From contig NZ_PIPQ01000001.1 in NCBI RefSeq assembly GCF_003987015.1, forward strand, positions 682,001-746,000: DNA of 64,000 nt, in the 5' to 3' direction. Positions 18,277 to 26,589 of the stretch are shown here, in pieces; within the stretch, counting starts at the first letter, position 1, and every line of letters starts with the position of its first letter. A program made the position numbers and the translations under genes. The notes beneath the pieces were generated by a model. That model saw nothing but the letters and a program-made list of their open reading frames with translations. It made no database searches and was not told where the DNA came from. The DNA comes from Aliidiomarina taiwanensis (GTDB taxonomy: Bacteria; Pseudomonadota; Gammaproteobacteria; Enterobacterales; Alteromonadaceae).

Positions 18277-19077
18277 TTAAGAGTCGTTGTTTTTAGGTGG
18301 AAACTTAGGTTCAAACAAACCTAGCTCCATCGCTTCATGAACCAAGCTCATAATGTCCATATCGGAAATTTCAAATAGCTGATTCACACTTTTCAAGGTG
18401 TAATAAATGGGTTGCATAATATCTATGCGGTATGGTGTACGTAGTGCGTCTAAGGCATTTAAAGGCTTCCGTTCCGGAATATCACTTTCGAGAGAGTAAA
18501 TGGTTTCGCCTGGAGAAGACAAAATACCCCCACCGTAAATGCGCAGCCCATTGGCGGTTTCTAATAAGCCAAATTCCACCGTAAACCAATATAACCGCGC
18601 TAAATAAACCCGCTCTTTCGGGTTTGCTGCATAACCAAGCCGACCATACTGATGGGTGAAATGGGCAAATGCCGGATTCGTCAGCAAGGGGCAGTGGCCA
18701 AAAATTTCATGAAAAATGTCTGGCTCTTGTAAGTAGTCAAACTCTTCCCGGCTGCGTATAAAGGTGGCAACAGGGAATTGCTTACTAGCTAACAAACGGA
18801 AGAACTCATCGAAAGGAATAAGCGCCGGCACTTGGGCTACTTGCCAGCCTGTGGTTTCGGCTAGCACCTTATTAATTTCAGCCAGTTGCGGAATTCTGTC
18901 TTGGGGCAGGTTTAACAGCTCGTACCCGGCCATGTATTCGTCGCAGGCTTTGCCTTCTATCACCGCAAGTTGGCGTGACACTAAGTCATGCCATATTGAG
19001 TTTTCCTCATCTGTCCAAGCGATCACTCCGTGCTCATCTGGCATCTTAGATACATATTGACTCTGCTTCTTAGACAT
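18277..19077 (-). CDS. phhA: Phenylalanine 4-hydroxylase (tetrahydrobiopterin-dependent)
   Basis: Non-haem iron enzyme converting phenylalanine to tyrosine with a reduced pterin and O2. The 266-residue bacterial form lacks the regulatory domain of the animal enzyme. Iron ligands are the two His of DIFHEIFGHCPL (about 121-132) and the Glu in YWFTVEFGL; RIYGGGILSSPGE is the family signature near the pterin site. A strong GGGAGGTG ribosome site precedes the ATG, only 15 bases after the mgl stop. With phhB it feeds tyrosine into the hppD operon downstream. Confidence 0.96.
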   Translation of the reverse strand: MSKKQSQYVSKMPDEHGVIAWTDEENSIWHDLVSRQLAVIEGKACDEYMAGYELLNLPQDRIPQLAEINKVLAETTGWQVAQVPALIPFDEFFRLLASKQFPVATFIRSREEFDYLQEPDIFHEIFGHCPLLTNPAFAHFTHQYGRLGYAANPKERVYLARLYWFTVEFGLLETANGLRIYGGGILSSPGETIYSLESDIPERKPLNALDALRTPYRIDIMQPIYYTLKSVNQLFEISDMDIMSLVHEAMELGLFEPKFPPKNNDS

Positions 19078-19092
19078 TCAAATGCACCTCCC

Positions 19093-20289
19093 TTATAACG
19101 TGGCCAATGCTTGCTGCAAGTCAGCAAGAATGTCGTCCACATGTTCAAGACCCACCGACAAACGCACCAAGCCTTCGCCAATATTCGCCTGTGCACGGGC
19201 TTCTGGTGTTAAGGGTGAATGCGTCATCGACGCGGGGTGCTGCATTAAACTTTCCGCATCCCCTAAGCTTACTGCTAAACGAATCATTTGCAGGCGGTTC
19301 AGCAGGTTGACAGCGTTCTGATAACCGCCTTTCATTTCAAAGGCAATAATAGCACCCGCCGCTTTCATTTGTTTGTCAGCCCCAACCAAGTGGTGGCCAG
19401 GGTGGCTTTTCAGCCCGGGGAAGTAAACTTTGTCAATCGCTTCGTGACCTTCAAGGTAGTCGGCTACCACAGCCGCATTTTCACAATGGCGCTCCATACG
19501 CAAAGGCAAGGTTTTTAAACCACGGGTAATAAGCCAAGCGTCGTGGGGAGAAATGGTGGCTCCCATATCTTTCAAAGTAGTGAGTTTTATGAGCTCAATG
19601 TCTTCTGCACTGCCCGTAACAATACCTGCCACCACATCGCCATGGCCGTTCAAGTATTTGGTTGCACTGTGCACCACCAGGTCTGCACCAAATTCGCCAG
19701 GCCGTTGTAATAATGGCGTCATAAAAGTGTTATCAACAACAAATTTAAGCGAATGCTCAGCGCAAAACGCGCCAATTGGTGCCATATCAATCAAGCGCAA
19801 ATGCGGGTTTGCAGGCGTTTCTAAAAACACCATACGAGTCGTGTCACGAAAAGCACCTTGGATATTGCTTACATCGCTCATATCGACAAAGGTTACTTCA
19901 ACACCAAAACGGGCAAATAGTTCGTGAAATAAAGCAAAAGTGCAGCCATATAAGCAGTCCGATGCAATAACATGGTCCCCTGCCTTGAGAAAAGCCATGG
20001 TGGTAGCTGCCACAGCTCCCATACCCGTTGCTGTAGCAGCTGCGTCTTGCATACCTTCAAGGGCGGCAACCCGTTGCTCTAGTTGACGTGTTGTGGGGTT
20101 TCCTAAACGACTGTAAATATAGCCTGGTTGTTCACCGGCAAAGCGCGCGCCACCTTCTTCTGCATGAGGAAAAACAAAGGTCGAGGTTTGATATAAGGGC
20201 GGCACTAAAGCACCATGTACATCGGTACTTTGCTCGCCTCCGTGTATGGCAACAGTTGATGCATGCCATGAGGTCTTTGCTTGTGTCAT
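19093..20289 (-). CDS. mgl: Methionine gamma-lyase (Cys/Met metabolism PLP enzyme)
   Basis: PLP enzyme of the cystathionine gamma-lyase family; the likely reaction splits methionine to methanethiol, 2-oxobutyrate and ammonia. The 398-residue protein has GYIYSRLGNPTTRQLEQR (about 56-73), DCLYGCTFALFHELF containing the Cys that marks methionine gamma-lyases (Cys116 of the Pseudomonas enzyme), and the Schiff-base lysine in HSATKYLNGHGD. Cystathionine gamma-lyase or synthase usually lack that Cys. First gene of the unit with phhA, phhB and tyrR, which suggests catabolic control shared with aromatic amino acids. Specificity is inferred from the Cys and the length. Confidence 0.86.
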   Translation of the reverse strand: MTQAKTSWHASTVAIHGGEQSTDVHGALVPPLYQTSTFVFPHAEEGGARFAGEQPGYIYSRLGNPTTRQLEQRVAALEGMQDAAATATGMGAVAATTMAFLKAGDHVIASDCLYGCTFALFHELFARFGVEVTFVDMSDVSNIQGAFRDTTRMVFLETPANPHLRLIDMAPIGAFCAEHSLKFVVDNTFMTPLLQRPGEFGADLVVHSATKYLNGHGDVVAGIVTGSAEDIELIKLTTLKDMGATISPHDAWLITRGLKTLPLRMERHCENAAVVADYLEGHEAIDKVYFPGLKSHPGHHLVGADKQMKAAGAIIAFEMKGGYQNAVNLLNRLQMIRLAVSLGDAESLMQHPASMTHSPLTPEARAQANIGEGLVRLSVGLEHVDDILADLQQALATL

Positions 20290-20362
20290 TGTCGCATGGT
20301 TCCATTGTTATAATTATGTATATGAAACTCAGCTTACGAAGGGTCTGCCTGAAGGGCAATAG

Positions 20363-20408
20363 CAACGAGCAGCTCCGACCAGCTACTCGTTGTAACGAAA
20401 GTTTGCCA
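20363..20408. promoter_or_regulatory. Hairpin and weak TyrR-like box upstream of mgl
   Basis: CAACGAGCAGCT (20363-20374) and AGCTACTCGTTG (20381-20392) pair over 12 bp with one mismatch and a six-base loop. There is no U-tract, so as the pspC terminator it would be unusual. Directly adjoining, TGTAAC-GAAAGT-TTGCCA (20391-20408) matches 9 of 12 TyrR-box positions, keeping the key G and C. It lies about 100 bases upstream of mgl. Function is inferred. Confidence 0.35.
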
Positions 20409-20418
20409 CAAAGAAATG

Positions 20419-20850
20419 CTACAACTGGTTAATTTCTTGTCGCAAGCGGTATTGAGAGGAAGTAACACAACGTTCCATATCACATACTTTCCCTTCCAGT
20501 GTATGAAACTCTTGCACTAAGTCTTTCAAGGCCTCTTTCGGTGTTTTCCCTGCTTCCCACACCCGAGTTTTCACCTCGATGGTGCGGCCGTCAGAGGCCT
20601 GCTCAAAACGTGTTTCTTCTCGATAACCTTGGTGCTCACTCATATGCTCGAGCATGGCAGGCTTTTTGTCTAACACCAACCAAGCGGCAATATAAACAAC
20701 AAAAGTTAAAGAAAAGGCAAAAATAAGCGTGGTAACAAATAAAATGCGTACGGCCCACACTTCCCAGCCAAAATAGTCGGCAATACCCGCACAAACTCCG
20801 GCTACCTTCCCTTCTCTATGGTTTCGGTATAAACGCTTTTTAGCAGCCAT
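20419..20850 (-). CDS. pspC: Phage shock protein C
   Basis: Inner-membrane protein that with PspB senses envelope damage (secretin mislocalisation, loss of proton-motive force) and releases PspF from PspA. The 143-residue protein has the PspC domain LYRNHREGKVAGVCAGIADY (about 8-27), a membrane helix around 35-60 and a longer cytoplasmic C-terminal region than E. coli PspC (119). Two start codons are adjacent (GTG-ATG); the ATG is preferred because AGGAGG lies five bases before it. Last gene of pspABC. There is no pspD or pspE here. Confidence 0.93.
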   Translation of the reverse strand: MAAKKRLYRNHREGKVAGVCAGIADYFGWEVWAVRILFVTTLIFAFSLTFVVYIAAWLVLDKKPAMLEHMSEHQGYREETRFEQASDGRTIEVKTRVWEAGKTPKEALKDLVQEFHTLEGKVCDMERCVTSSQYRLRQEINQL

Positions 20851-20859
20851 CACTGCCTC

Positions 20860-21099
20860 CTAGTTGTATTTTTTCCAGTCCGGGTGCTCTTGGTCAAGAA
20901 TACGTTCAAGAGCATGTACCCGCTGCTTTAATTTATCCGCCTTATCGACTAACTCACGGAACTGTAAGGTTTCATTTTCGCTTAAGCCTTGATTCAGCTT
21001 ATGCTTACTGCGGTAATGCAGCACCAACCAAATGGGTGCCACAATCAGCATGAAAATAATAACGGGAACGATAAGCAATATAATAACGGCCGTGTCCAT
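20860..21099 (-). CDS. pspB: Phage shock protein B
   Basis: Small inner-membrane partner of PspC. The 79-residue protein (E. coli 74) has an N-terminal membrane helix (about 4-28), then LHYRSKHK and a coiled-coil stretch (about 45-70) with the ERILDQEHPDWKK ending characteristic of PspB. It starts 12 bases after pspA and ends nine bases before pspC. Confidence 0.94.
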   Translation of the reverse strand: MDTAVIILLIVPVIIFMLIVAPIWLVLHYRSKHKLNQGLSENETLQFRELVDKADKLKQRVHALERILDQEHPDWKKYN

Positions 21100-21111
21100 G
21101 GTTGTTACCCC

Positions 21112-21786
21112 TTATGCTTTCGGCTCTGCTTTATCACCTACACGTGCTTTTAAGGCCTCAAGCTCGGCTTCAATTTTAGATTCATTCTCCAACTCACGAA
21201 ACTCGTCAGCTAAAGAGCGTTTGCCTAAGTCATAAGCGTCTACCTGCGACTCGAGCCCGTCAATTTTAGCTTCATAACGGTCAAATTTCTGCAATGCTTC
21301 GTCAACTTTGGAGTTGTCGAGACTACGTTTCACGTTTAAGCGTGAGCTAACGGTCCGTTCGCGCATTAAAATAGCTTGCTGGCGTGCTTTCGCGTCGCTT
21401 AGCTTTTCTTGCAACTGCGTTATTTCGTCGGACAAGCGATCAACCTGCTCGTCGGTACGGGCAATTTCAGCAAGCAAAGCGTCAACTGTGTCTTGTACCT
21501 TGGCCTTTTCGACTAAAGCTGAACGGGCCAGGTCCTCACGCTCTTTGCTTAAAGCTAAACTAGCGCGGCTTTCCCATTCGGCAACCTCGTCTTCCATGCG
21601 GTTTAGTTGACGTGTTAGCTCTTTCTTTTCGGCTAACGTGCGAGCTGCACCCGAGCGCACTTCCACCAAGGTGTCTTCCATTTCTTGAATAATCAAGCGC
21701 ACCATTTTTTGTGGGTTTTCTGCTTTATCAAGTAAAGCGTTTAGGTTTGCATTAACGATGTCTGAAAATCGTGAAAAAATACTCAT
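21112..21786 (-). CDS. pspA: Phage shock protein A
   Basis: Peripheral inner-membrane protein of the PspA/IM30 (ESCRT-III-like) family. It stabilises damaged membranes and, when free, inhibits the PspF activator. The 224-residue protein (E. coli 222) opens MSIFSRFSDIVNANLNALLD, with the amphipathic helix in the first 20 residues, and is almost entirely coiled coil, with NPQKMVRLIIQEMEDTLVEV near 25-44. It follows a sigma-54 promoter and is the first gene of pspABC, divergent from pspF. Confidence 0.97.
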   Translation of the reverse strand: MSIFSRFSDIVNANLNALLDKAENPQKMVRLIIQEMEDTLVEVRSGAARTLAEKKELTRQLNRMEDEVAEWESRASLALSKEREDLARSALVEKAKVQDTVDALLAEIARTDEQVDRLSDEITQLQEKLSDAKARQQAILMRERTVSSRLNVKRSLDNSKVDEALQKFDRYEAKIDGLESQVDAYDLGKRSLADEFRELENESKIEAELEALKARVGDKAEPKA

Positions 21787-21826
21787 CTTTATTTCCTCTT
21801 AGGTAGCACATTCTCACACCTACCAA

Positions 21827-21843
21827 TACAAGTTGCTTGCCAA
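21827..21843 (-). promoter_or_regulatory. Sigma-54 promoter of pspABC
   Basis: On the minus strand TTGGCAAGCAACTTGTA matches the sigma-54 pattern TGGCAC-N5-TTGC, with the -24 GG intact and the -12 element TTGT rather than TTGC, and is close to the E. coli psp promoter as I recall it. The predicted start is about 30 bases before the pspA ATG. AT-rich DNA further up (about 21865-21925) could hold IHF and PspF sites. Confidence 0.82.
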
Positions 21844-22001
21844 CTTTTCAAAACATCTTAAACTATTGTATTCTAAGCATAATTATTTTTTGCAAAGATA
21901 AAGTGCTTTCTGCTTTATAAACAAATACACTAATAAGTAGTGAGTTTGGCTAACCTCAGACTCGAACAATAACGTTATTATTAACATGAAGGTTTGGTTT
22001 C

Positions 22002-23057
22002 ATGCATCCTACGCGACCCGTCGATAACCTTATCGGTCAGTCCGATAGTTTTTTAGCCGTCCTAGAGCATGTGTCACAAGCAGCCCCAATGACACAGCCT
22101 GTTTTAATTATTGGCGAACGAGGTACAGGTAAAGAGTTAGTGGCAGAACGGCTCCATTACTTGTCTCAGCGTTGGGAGCAGCCTTATATCAAACTAAACT
22201 GTGCGGCATTAAACGAAAACCTACTGGACAGTGAGTTATTTGGTCATGAGGCGGGAGCCTTTACTGGCGCCAGCCGAAAGCATGAAGGCCGCTTTGAACG
22301 CGCCCATGGCGGTACTTTATTTCTCGATGAATTGGCCACCACCTCTAGTTTGATTCAAGAAAAACTACTACGGGTTATTGAATATGGCGAATTTGAACGC
22401 GTTGGTGGGCAAAAAACCGTTCGCACCAATGCCCGCCTGGTGGCAGCTACCAACGAAGACTTACCCAACCTCGCCGCACAGGGTAAGTTTCGCGCCGACC
22501 TGCTCGACCGGCTCGCTTTTGACGTCATTACTTTGCCACCGTTACGAGAGCGCGCCGAAGACATTTTAGTGCTGGCAGAACACTTCGCTATTCAAATGAC
22601 GCGTCAGCTCGGCTTGTCGTGCTTTGCAGGCTTCACCAGTCAAGCCAAGCAAACCTTGGAAGACTACCACTGGCCAGGCAACATTCGCGAGCTAAAAAAC
22701 GTGGTAGAGCGCAGCGTGTATCGCACCAATAGCGACGAAGTACCCGTCAGTCACATTATACTAGACCCATTTGAAAGCCCTTGGCGCCCGGCGACAGCAG
22801 CACCTACAGACCAAGAAAGCTCCGTTGTCCCTGCGGTAGAGCCTATTACAACGCAACCATACCTCCCCGCCTTTGGCGACGACTTCGACTTAAAGAAAGT
22901 CAGCCAAGCGTTTGAAAAGTCCTTATTAGAAAAAGCCTTAGCTGAAGCCCAGTTTAATCAAAAAAGAACAGCAGAGCTTGTGGGTTTAACCTATCATCAG
23001 TTACGTGGCTATTTGAAAAAGTACGGGTTACTCGAGGGCATGCAACGTGATAACTAA
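22002..23057 (+). CDS. pspF: PspF, sigma-54 activator of the phage shock operon
   Basis: Enhancer-binding AAA+ protein that activates pspA transcription with sigma-54 and is inhibited by PspA. The 351-residue protein has no receiver domain. It has Walker A GERGTGKELVAER (about 38-50), the sigma-54-contacting HEAGAFTGAS, Walker B GGTLFLDELAT and a C-terminal helix-turn-helix (NQKRTAELVGLTYHQLRGYL). It is about 26 residues longer than E. coli PspF, mostly in a Pro/Thr/Ala-rich linker before the HTH. Transcribed divergently from pspABC; its stop overlaps the sapA start, so pspF and sapABCDF are likely one transcript. Confidence 0.95.
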   Translation: MHPTRPVDNLIGQSDSFLAVLEHVSQAAPMTQPVLIIGERGTGKELVAERLHYLSQRWEQPYIKLNCAALNENLLDSELFGHEAGAFTGASRKHEGRFERAHGGTLFLDELATTSSLIQEKLLRVIEYGEFERVGGQKTVRTNARLVAATNEDLPNLAAQGKFRADLLDRLAFDVITLPPLRERAEDILVLAEHFAIQMTRQLGLSCFAGFTSQAKQTLEDYHWPGNIRELKNVVERSVYRTNSDEVPVSHIILDPFESPWRPATAAPTDQESSVVPAVEPITTQPYLPAFGDDFDLKKVSQAFEKSLLEKALAEAQFNQKRTAELVGLTYHQLRGYLKKYGLLEGMQRDN

Positions 23058-24687
23058 GGTGAAACGCTTTTTTGCCAGTGCGCCGTTACTATTAACACTC
23101 AGTGCGTGTGGCCCTGCGTTACCCCCAAACACCAATGGTGTGCTTTATTGTTCCGAAGGCAACCCCGAGTCCTTCAACCCACAAATGGTGACTTCTGCCA
23201 CCACGCTCGACATGACCTCTCTGCAGTTATACGACACCTTGGTTGAGTATGACGCAGCGAAGGGAAGCTTGCAGCCTGGCCTCGCCACTGACTGGCAGAT
23301 TAGCGACGACGGCCACACGTATGAGTTTACCTTGCGTGAAAACGTCGCCTTTCACCACACCGATTACTTTACCCCAAGCCGGCCCTTCAATGCTGAAGAC
23401 GTGCTATTTTCATTTCAGCGTTGGCTGGACCCTGAGCACCCTTACCATAGTGTCTCTGGAGGGCGTTACCCATTTTTCCGAGCAACACGGCTCGATCAGC
23501 TTATCGCTTCTATTTCTGCGCCTCGCCCCAATGTGGTGCGTATTCAGCTGCATCAACCTGACAGCTCCTTAATGTCCACCTTAAGCTCAAGCTTTGCCGT
23601 TATTCTGTCTGCCGAGTATGGCCAGCAACTGCTAGATAAAGGTTTAGCTCCCCACATTGATCAACGGCCCATTGGTACGGGCCCCTTCAAGTTTCGTCAC
23701 TTTCGTCCCGACGTGAGTGTGTATTACCAAGCACACCAAGAGCACTGGCGCGGTGCCCCAGCTTCTGACAGCTTGGTGTTTCGTATTACCCCAAGCAATC
23801 ACAAACGCATGCTCATGCTGCTCACAGGTGACTGCGACATCAGCCCGTACCCACCGGCCCGTGATATTGCGTGGTTGCAACAACGCGACGACATGAATGT
23901 ACAGCAGTCCTTGAGCCCGAATACCGCTTTTTGGGCCTTCAATACGGAAGTGCCGCCTTTTGACAACCCCCTAGTGCGCAAAGCATTAAGTCATGCCATA
24001 GACAGAGACGCACTTATTCACAGTGTTTATCATGACCATGCGGTGCGCGCAGATTCCATTTTGCCACATACCAGTTGGGCGCAATTAGCTTTGCCCGACG
24101 CCTACCAATACGACCCAGAAAAAGCCCGCGCCTTATTGGCTGAAGCGGGCTACGCCGACGGGTTTAGCATGGATATTTGGGCTTTACCTGTGCAGCGCTC
24201 CTATAATCCCAACCCGCGGTTAATGGCAGAACAAATTCAGTCGTACCTTGCCCAGATTGGCGTTACCGCAAATATTGTAAGCTATGAATGGCGCAGCTTC
24301 CGACGCCTGTTAGCACAAGGCAAGCACGACTCTGTTCTGATTGGCTGGTCGGCCGACCATAGCGACCCAGACAACTTCTTCCGCCCTATTCTCACGTGTG
24401 CGGCGAAGCGTTCTATTAATAACCGTGCTTTATGGTGTAACGCGGAGTTTGACGCGCTTGTCACGGCAGCTATTCGTACCACCGACATCTCAAAGCGTCA
24501 GTTACTTTACGAACGAGCCCAAAAACTGCTCGCTGAACAAGTGCCGATTGTTCCATTGGCTCACTCCATTCGCTATCAAGTGTCACGTCGCACGGTTCGC
24601 AATATGTTACCACCGAGCTTAAGCGGCATTCGTTTCCATGCGGTGTATAGCGACCATGGCCTTATGGAGGAAGCAGCACATGATTAG
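23047..24687 (+). CDS. sapA: SapA, periplasmic peptide-binding lipoprotein of the Sap ABC transporter
   Basis: Substrate-binding protein of family 5 (DppA/OppA type). The 546-residue product starts at GTG 23047 inside the pspF end (11-base overlap), with GAGGG eight bases before. The signal LLLTLSACGP has a lipobox (LSAC), so it is probably a lipoprotein. SBP_bac_5 segments include NPESFNPQMVTSATTLDMTS and RPIGTGPFKF. In enteric bacteria and Haemophilus SapA is linked to antimicrobial-peptide resistance, while E. coli SapBCDF has been reported as a putrescine exporter; the substrate here is unknown. Confidence 0.9.
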   Translation: MITKVKRFFASAPLLLTLSACGPALPPNTNGVLYCSEGNPESFNPQMVTSATTLDMTSLQLYDTLVEYDAAKGSLQPGLATDWQISDDGHTYEFTLRENVAFHHTDYFTPSRPFNAEDVLFSFQRWLDPEHPYHSVSGGRYPFFRATRLDQLIASISAPRPNVVRIQLHQPDSSLMSTLSSSFAVILSAEYGQQLLDKGLAPHIDQRPIGTGPFKFRHFRPDVSVYYQAHQEHWRGAPASDSLVFRITPSNHKRMLMLLTGDCDISPYPPARDIAWLQQRDDMNVQQSLSPNTAFWAFNTEVPPFDNPLVRKALSHAIDRDALIHSVYHDHAVRADSILPHTSWAQLALPDAYQYDPEKARALLAEAGYADGFSMDIWALPVQRSYNPNPRLMAEQIQSYLAQIGVTANIVSYEWRSFRRLLAQGKHDSVLIGWSADHSDPDNFFRPILTCAAKRSINNRALWCNAEFDALVTAAIRTTDISKRQLLYERAQKLLAEQVPIVPLAHSIRYQVSRRTVRNMLPPSLSGIRFHAVYSDHGLMEEAAHD

Positions 24688-25708
24688 TATTGTCCTGCGC
24701 CAGTTGGGTGTGTTTCTTATAACCTTTTTTATTTTAAGTGTATTGGCTTTTTCCTTAGCCTACTTATTTCCGGGAGACCCCATAAGCAACACCAGTGGCG
24801 TGCTAATGAATCACCCCCACTATGAAGCTGTGGCTCAAGCCCGGGGCTTTGACCAAGGATTGCTCGGGCAATACCTGGCCTATATGCAGCACCTTTTTCA
24901 GTTAAACTGGGGCGTTTCCTTGCAGGACGGAGCTTCTATTTGGCACGAATTTAAAGTCCGCTTTCCTGCTAGTCTAGAATTAAGCGTTTTGGCCATGGGC
25001 TTAGCGCTGCTCATTGGCCCTCCTTTGGGTATTTTAGCGGCCATTCATTACAACAAGCCCATCGACCAGGTCATCTCGTTTTTAAGTATTTCAGGCTACT
25101 CCATTCCTGTGTTTTGGTTTGCTCAGCTCAGTATTTTATTTTTTGCGGTGCTACTCGGCTGGCTGCCAATTGCAGGTCAAGTGAATCCCTTATTCGATGT
25201 TCCCTTAGCGACTGGATCTGTGCTGCTCGATATAGCCATATCCGACATGCCATACCGAGGCACTGCCCTACTGAATGCGCTACAGCATATGCTGCTGCCC
25301 GTGGTCATTCTTGCCACTGTGCCTTTAGTTCTCTTAATTCGGCTTACTCGCAATGCCTGTATTGAAGTACAGCGCATGAGCTTTGTCCAAGGTGCATATG
25401 CTCGAGGACTTTCTAGCTTTTCTGTATTGCAGAAGCATATTATTCCCAACGCGATGCAACGGGTCACCCCGAGCGTCAGCACGGCTTTTAGTTTGCTCAT
25501 GACAAACACACTGATTATTGAAATTATTTTTTCCTGGCCTGGGTTAGGCCAATGGTTTGTACGCAGTATTTATGAGCGCGACTACCCCGTTATTCAAACA
25601 GCTTTGTTATTACTGACTGTGCTTATCTTGTTCGTCAATATGATGACCAACATTTACTATGTTTGGCGTTATCCCCGCGTAAGGCGAGAACTCAATGCGA
25701 CACGATGA
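24680..25708 (+). CDS. sapB: SapB, inner-membrane permease
   Basis: DppB-type ABC permease with about six membrane helices. The start MISIVLRQLGVFLITFFILS at 24680 overlaps the sapA stop by eight bases and has GGAGG upstream; the frame is open for 14 more codons inside sapA. 342 residues (E. coli 321). The EAA-type loop contacting the ATPases is around QGAYARGLSSFSVLQKHIIPN. Pairs with SapC. Confidence 0.92.
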   Translation: MISIVLRQLGVFLITFFILSVLAFSLAYLFPGDPISNTSGVLMNHPHYEAVAQARGFDQGLLGQYLAYMQHLFQLNWGVSLQDGASIWHEFKVRFPASLELSVLAMGLALLIGPPLGILAAIHYNKPIDQVISFLSISGYSIPVFWFAQLSILFFAVLLGWLPIAGQVNPLFDVPLATGSVLLDIAISDMPYRGTALLNALQHMLLPVVILATVPLVLLIRLTRNACIEVQRMSFVQGAYARGLSSFSVLQKHIIPNAMQRVTPSVSTAFSLLMTNTLIIEIIFSWPGLGQWFVRSIYERDYPVIQTALLLLTVLILFVNMMTNIYYVWRYPRVRRELNATR

Positions 25709-26588
25709 ACTTTACTATGAAGAGCGAAACCCTTCGCCCTTAACCCAAGCTTGGCTCGACTTTAAAGTGCAGCCGTTAGCCCGTGCAGCTCTTTATATGC
25801 TGTGCTTCCTCCTGTTTATAAGTTTATTTGGCCCCTGGCTTGCGCCTTTTGGTGCCAACGAGCAGTTTGCGGATGCCCTCTTTTTACCTCCTGCGTGGTC
25901 AAACGACGGAGATTTGCGGTTTTTGCTAGGCACCGACACATTAGGGCGCGATATGATCTCGCGCATTTTACATGGCGCACGTTATAGCTTTGGCTTGCCG
26001 CTGCTAATTGTCTGCATCACGGGGGCAATTGGCATTACTATTGGCGCCATGGTGGCCATGAGCGTGGGTGTTGCCAGCATGTCTTTTCAACACATTTTGT
26101 CGGCGTTGCTATCTATTCCTTCTTTGCTATTGGCCCTTATTATTATTGCTGTTATTGGGCCTGGGCTATTTAATGCGGCCCTTGCTATTAGCCTCATTTT
26201 TATTCCTCAATTTATTCTTGTCACCCGCGACGTGGTGCTTGAAGAGCTTTCAAAAGACTATGTGGTTGCCAGCCGGCTAAATGGAGTTACTTCCACCTAT
26301 TTATTCTTTTCTGTTATTTTGCCAAACATTGTAAAGCCCTTGGTCACCCAGTTTTCTTTGGCCTTGTCCGCCGCAATTTTAGACATTGCCGCTTTGGGTT
26401 TTCTTGGTTTGGGCGCACAGGCACCCGTTCCTGAGTGGGGAGCCATGCTCGCGGTAAGCCTTGAGTACGCTTATAACACCCCTTGGGTTATGGCATTACC
26501 TGGGTTAGCCTTATTTCTTACCTTGGGCAGTGTTAACATTGTCGGGGAAAGGCTTCGTGCCACCCTACGTGCCCGCATGGAGCACTAA
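25695..26588 (+). CDS. sapC: SapC, inner-membrane permease
   Basis: DppC-type ABC permease of 297 residues (E. coli 296). The N-terminal cytoplasmic YYEERNPSPLTQAWLDF precedes a first membrane helix (about 30-52), then LLGTDTLGRDMISRILHGAR (typical of DppC/OppC partners) and four or five further helices. The EAA-loop region is LEELSKDYVVASRLNG. Overlaps sapB by 14 bases and ends just before the sapD start. Confidence 0.93.
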   Translation: MRHDELYYEERNPSPLTQAWLDFKVQPLARAALYMLCFLLFISLFGPWLAPFGANEQFADALFLPPAWSNDGDLRFLLGTDTLGRDMISRILHGARYSFGLPLLIVCITGAIGITIGAMVAMSVGVASMSFQHILSALLSIPSLLLALIIIAVIGPGLFNAALAISLIFIPQFILVTRDVVLEELSKDYVVASRLNGVTSTYLFFSVILPNIVKPLVTQFSLALSAAILDIAALGFLGLGAQAPVPEWGAMLAVSLEYAYNTPWVMALPGLALFLTLGSVNIVGERLRATLRARMEH

Positions 26589-26589
26589 C

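Noticed and set aside
20363-20392. Standard rho-independent terminator for pspC
   Set aside because: The stem is good but on the minus strand it is followed by CTATTGCCC, not a run of T. Recorded as a hairpin of unknown role instead.
21787-22001. Small gene in the pspA-pspF intergenic region
   Set aside because: No frame with a start and ribosome site of useful length; the space is explained by the sigma-54 promoter and upstream control sites.
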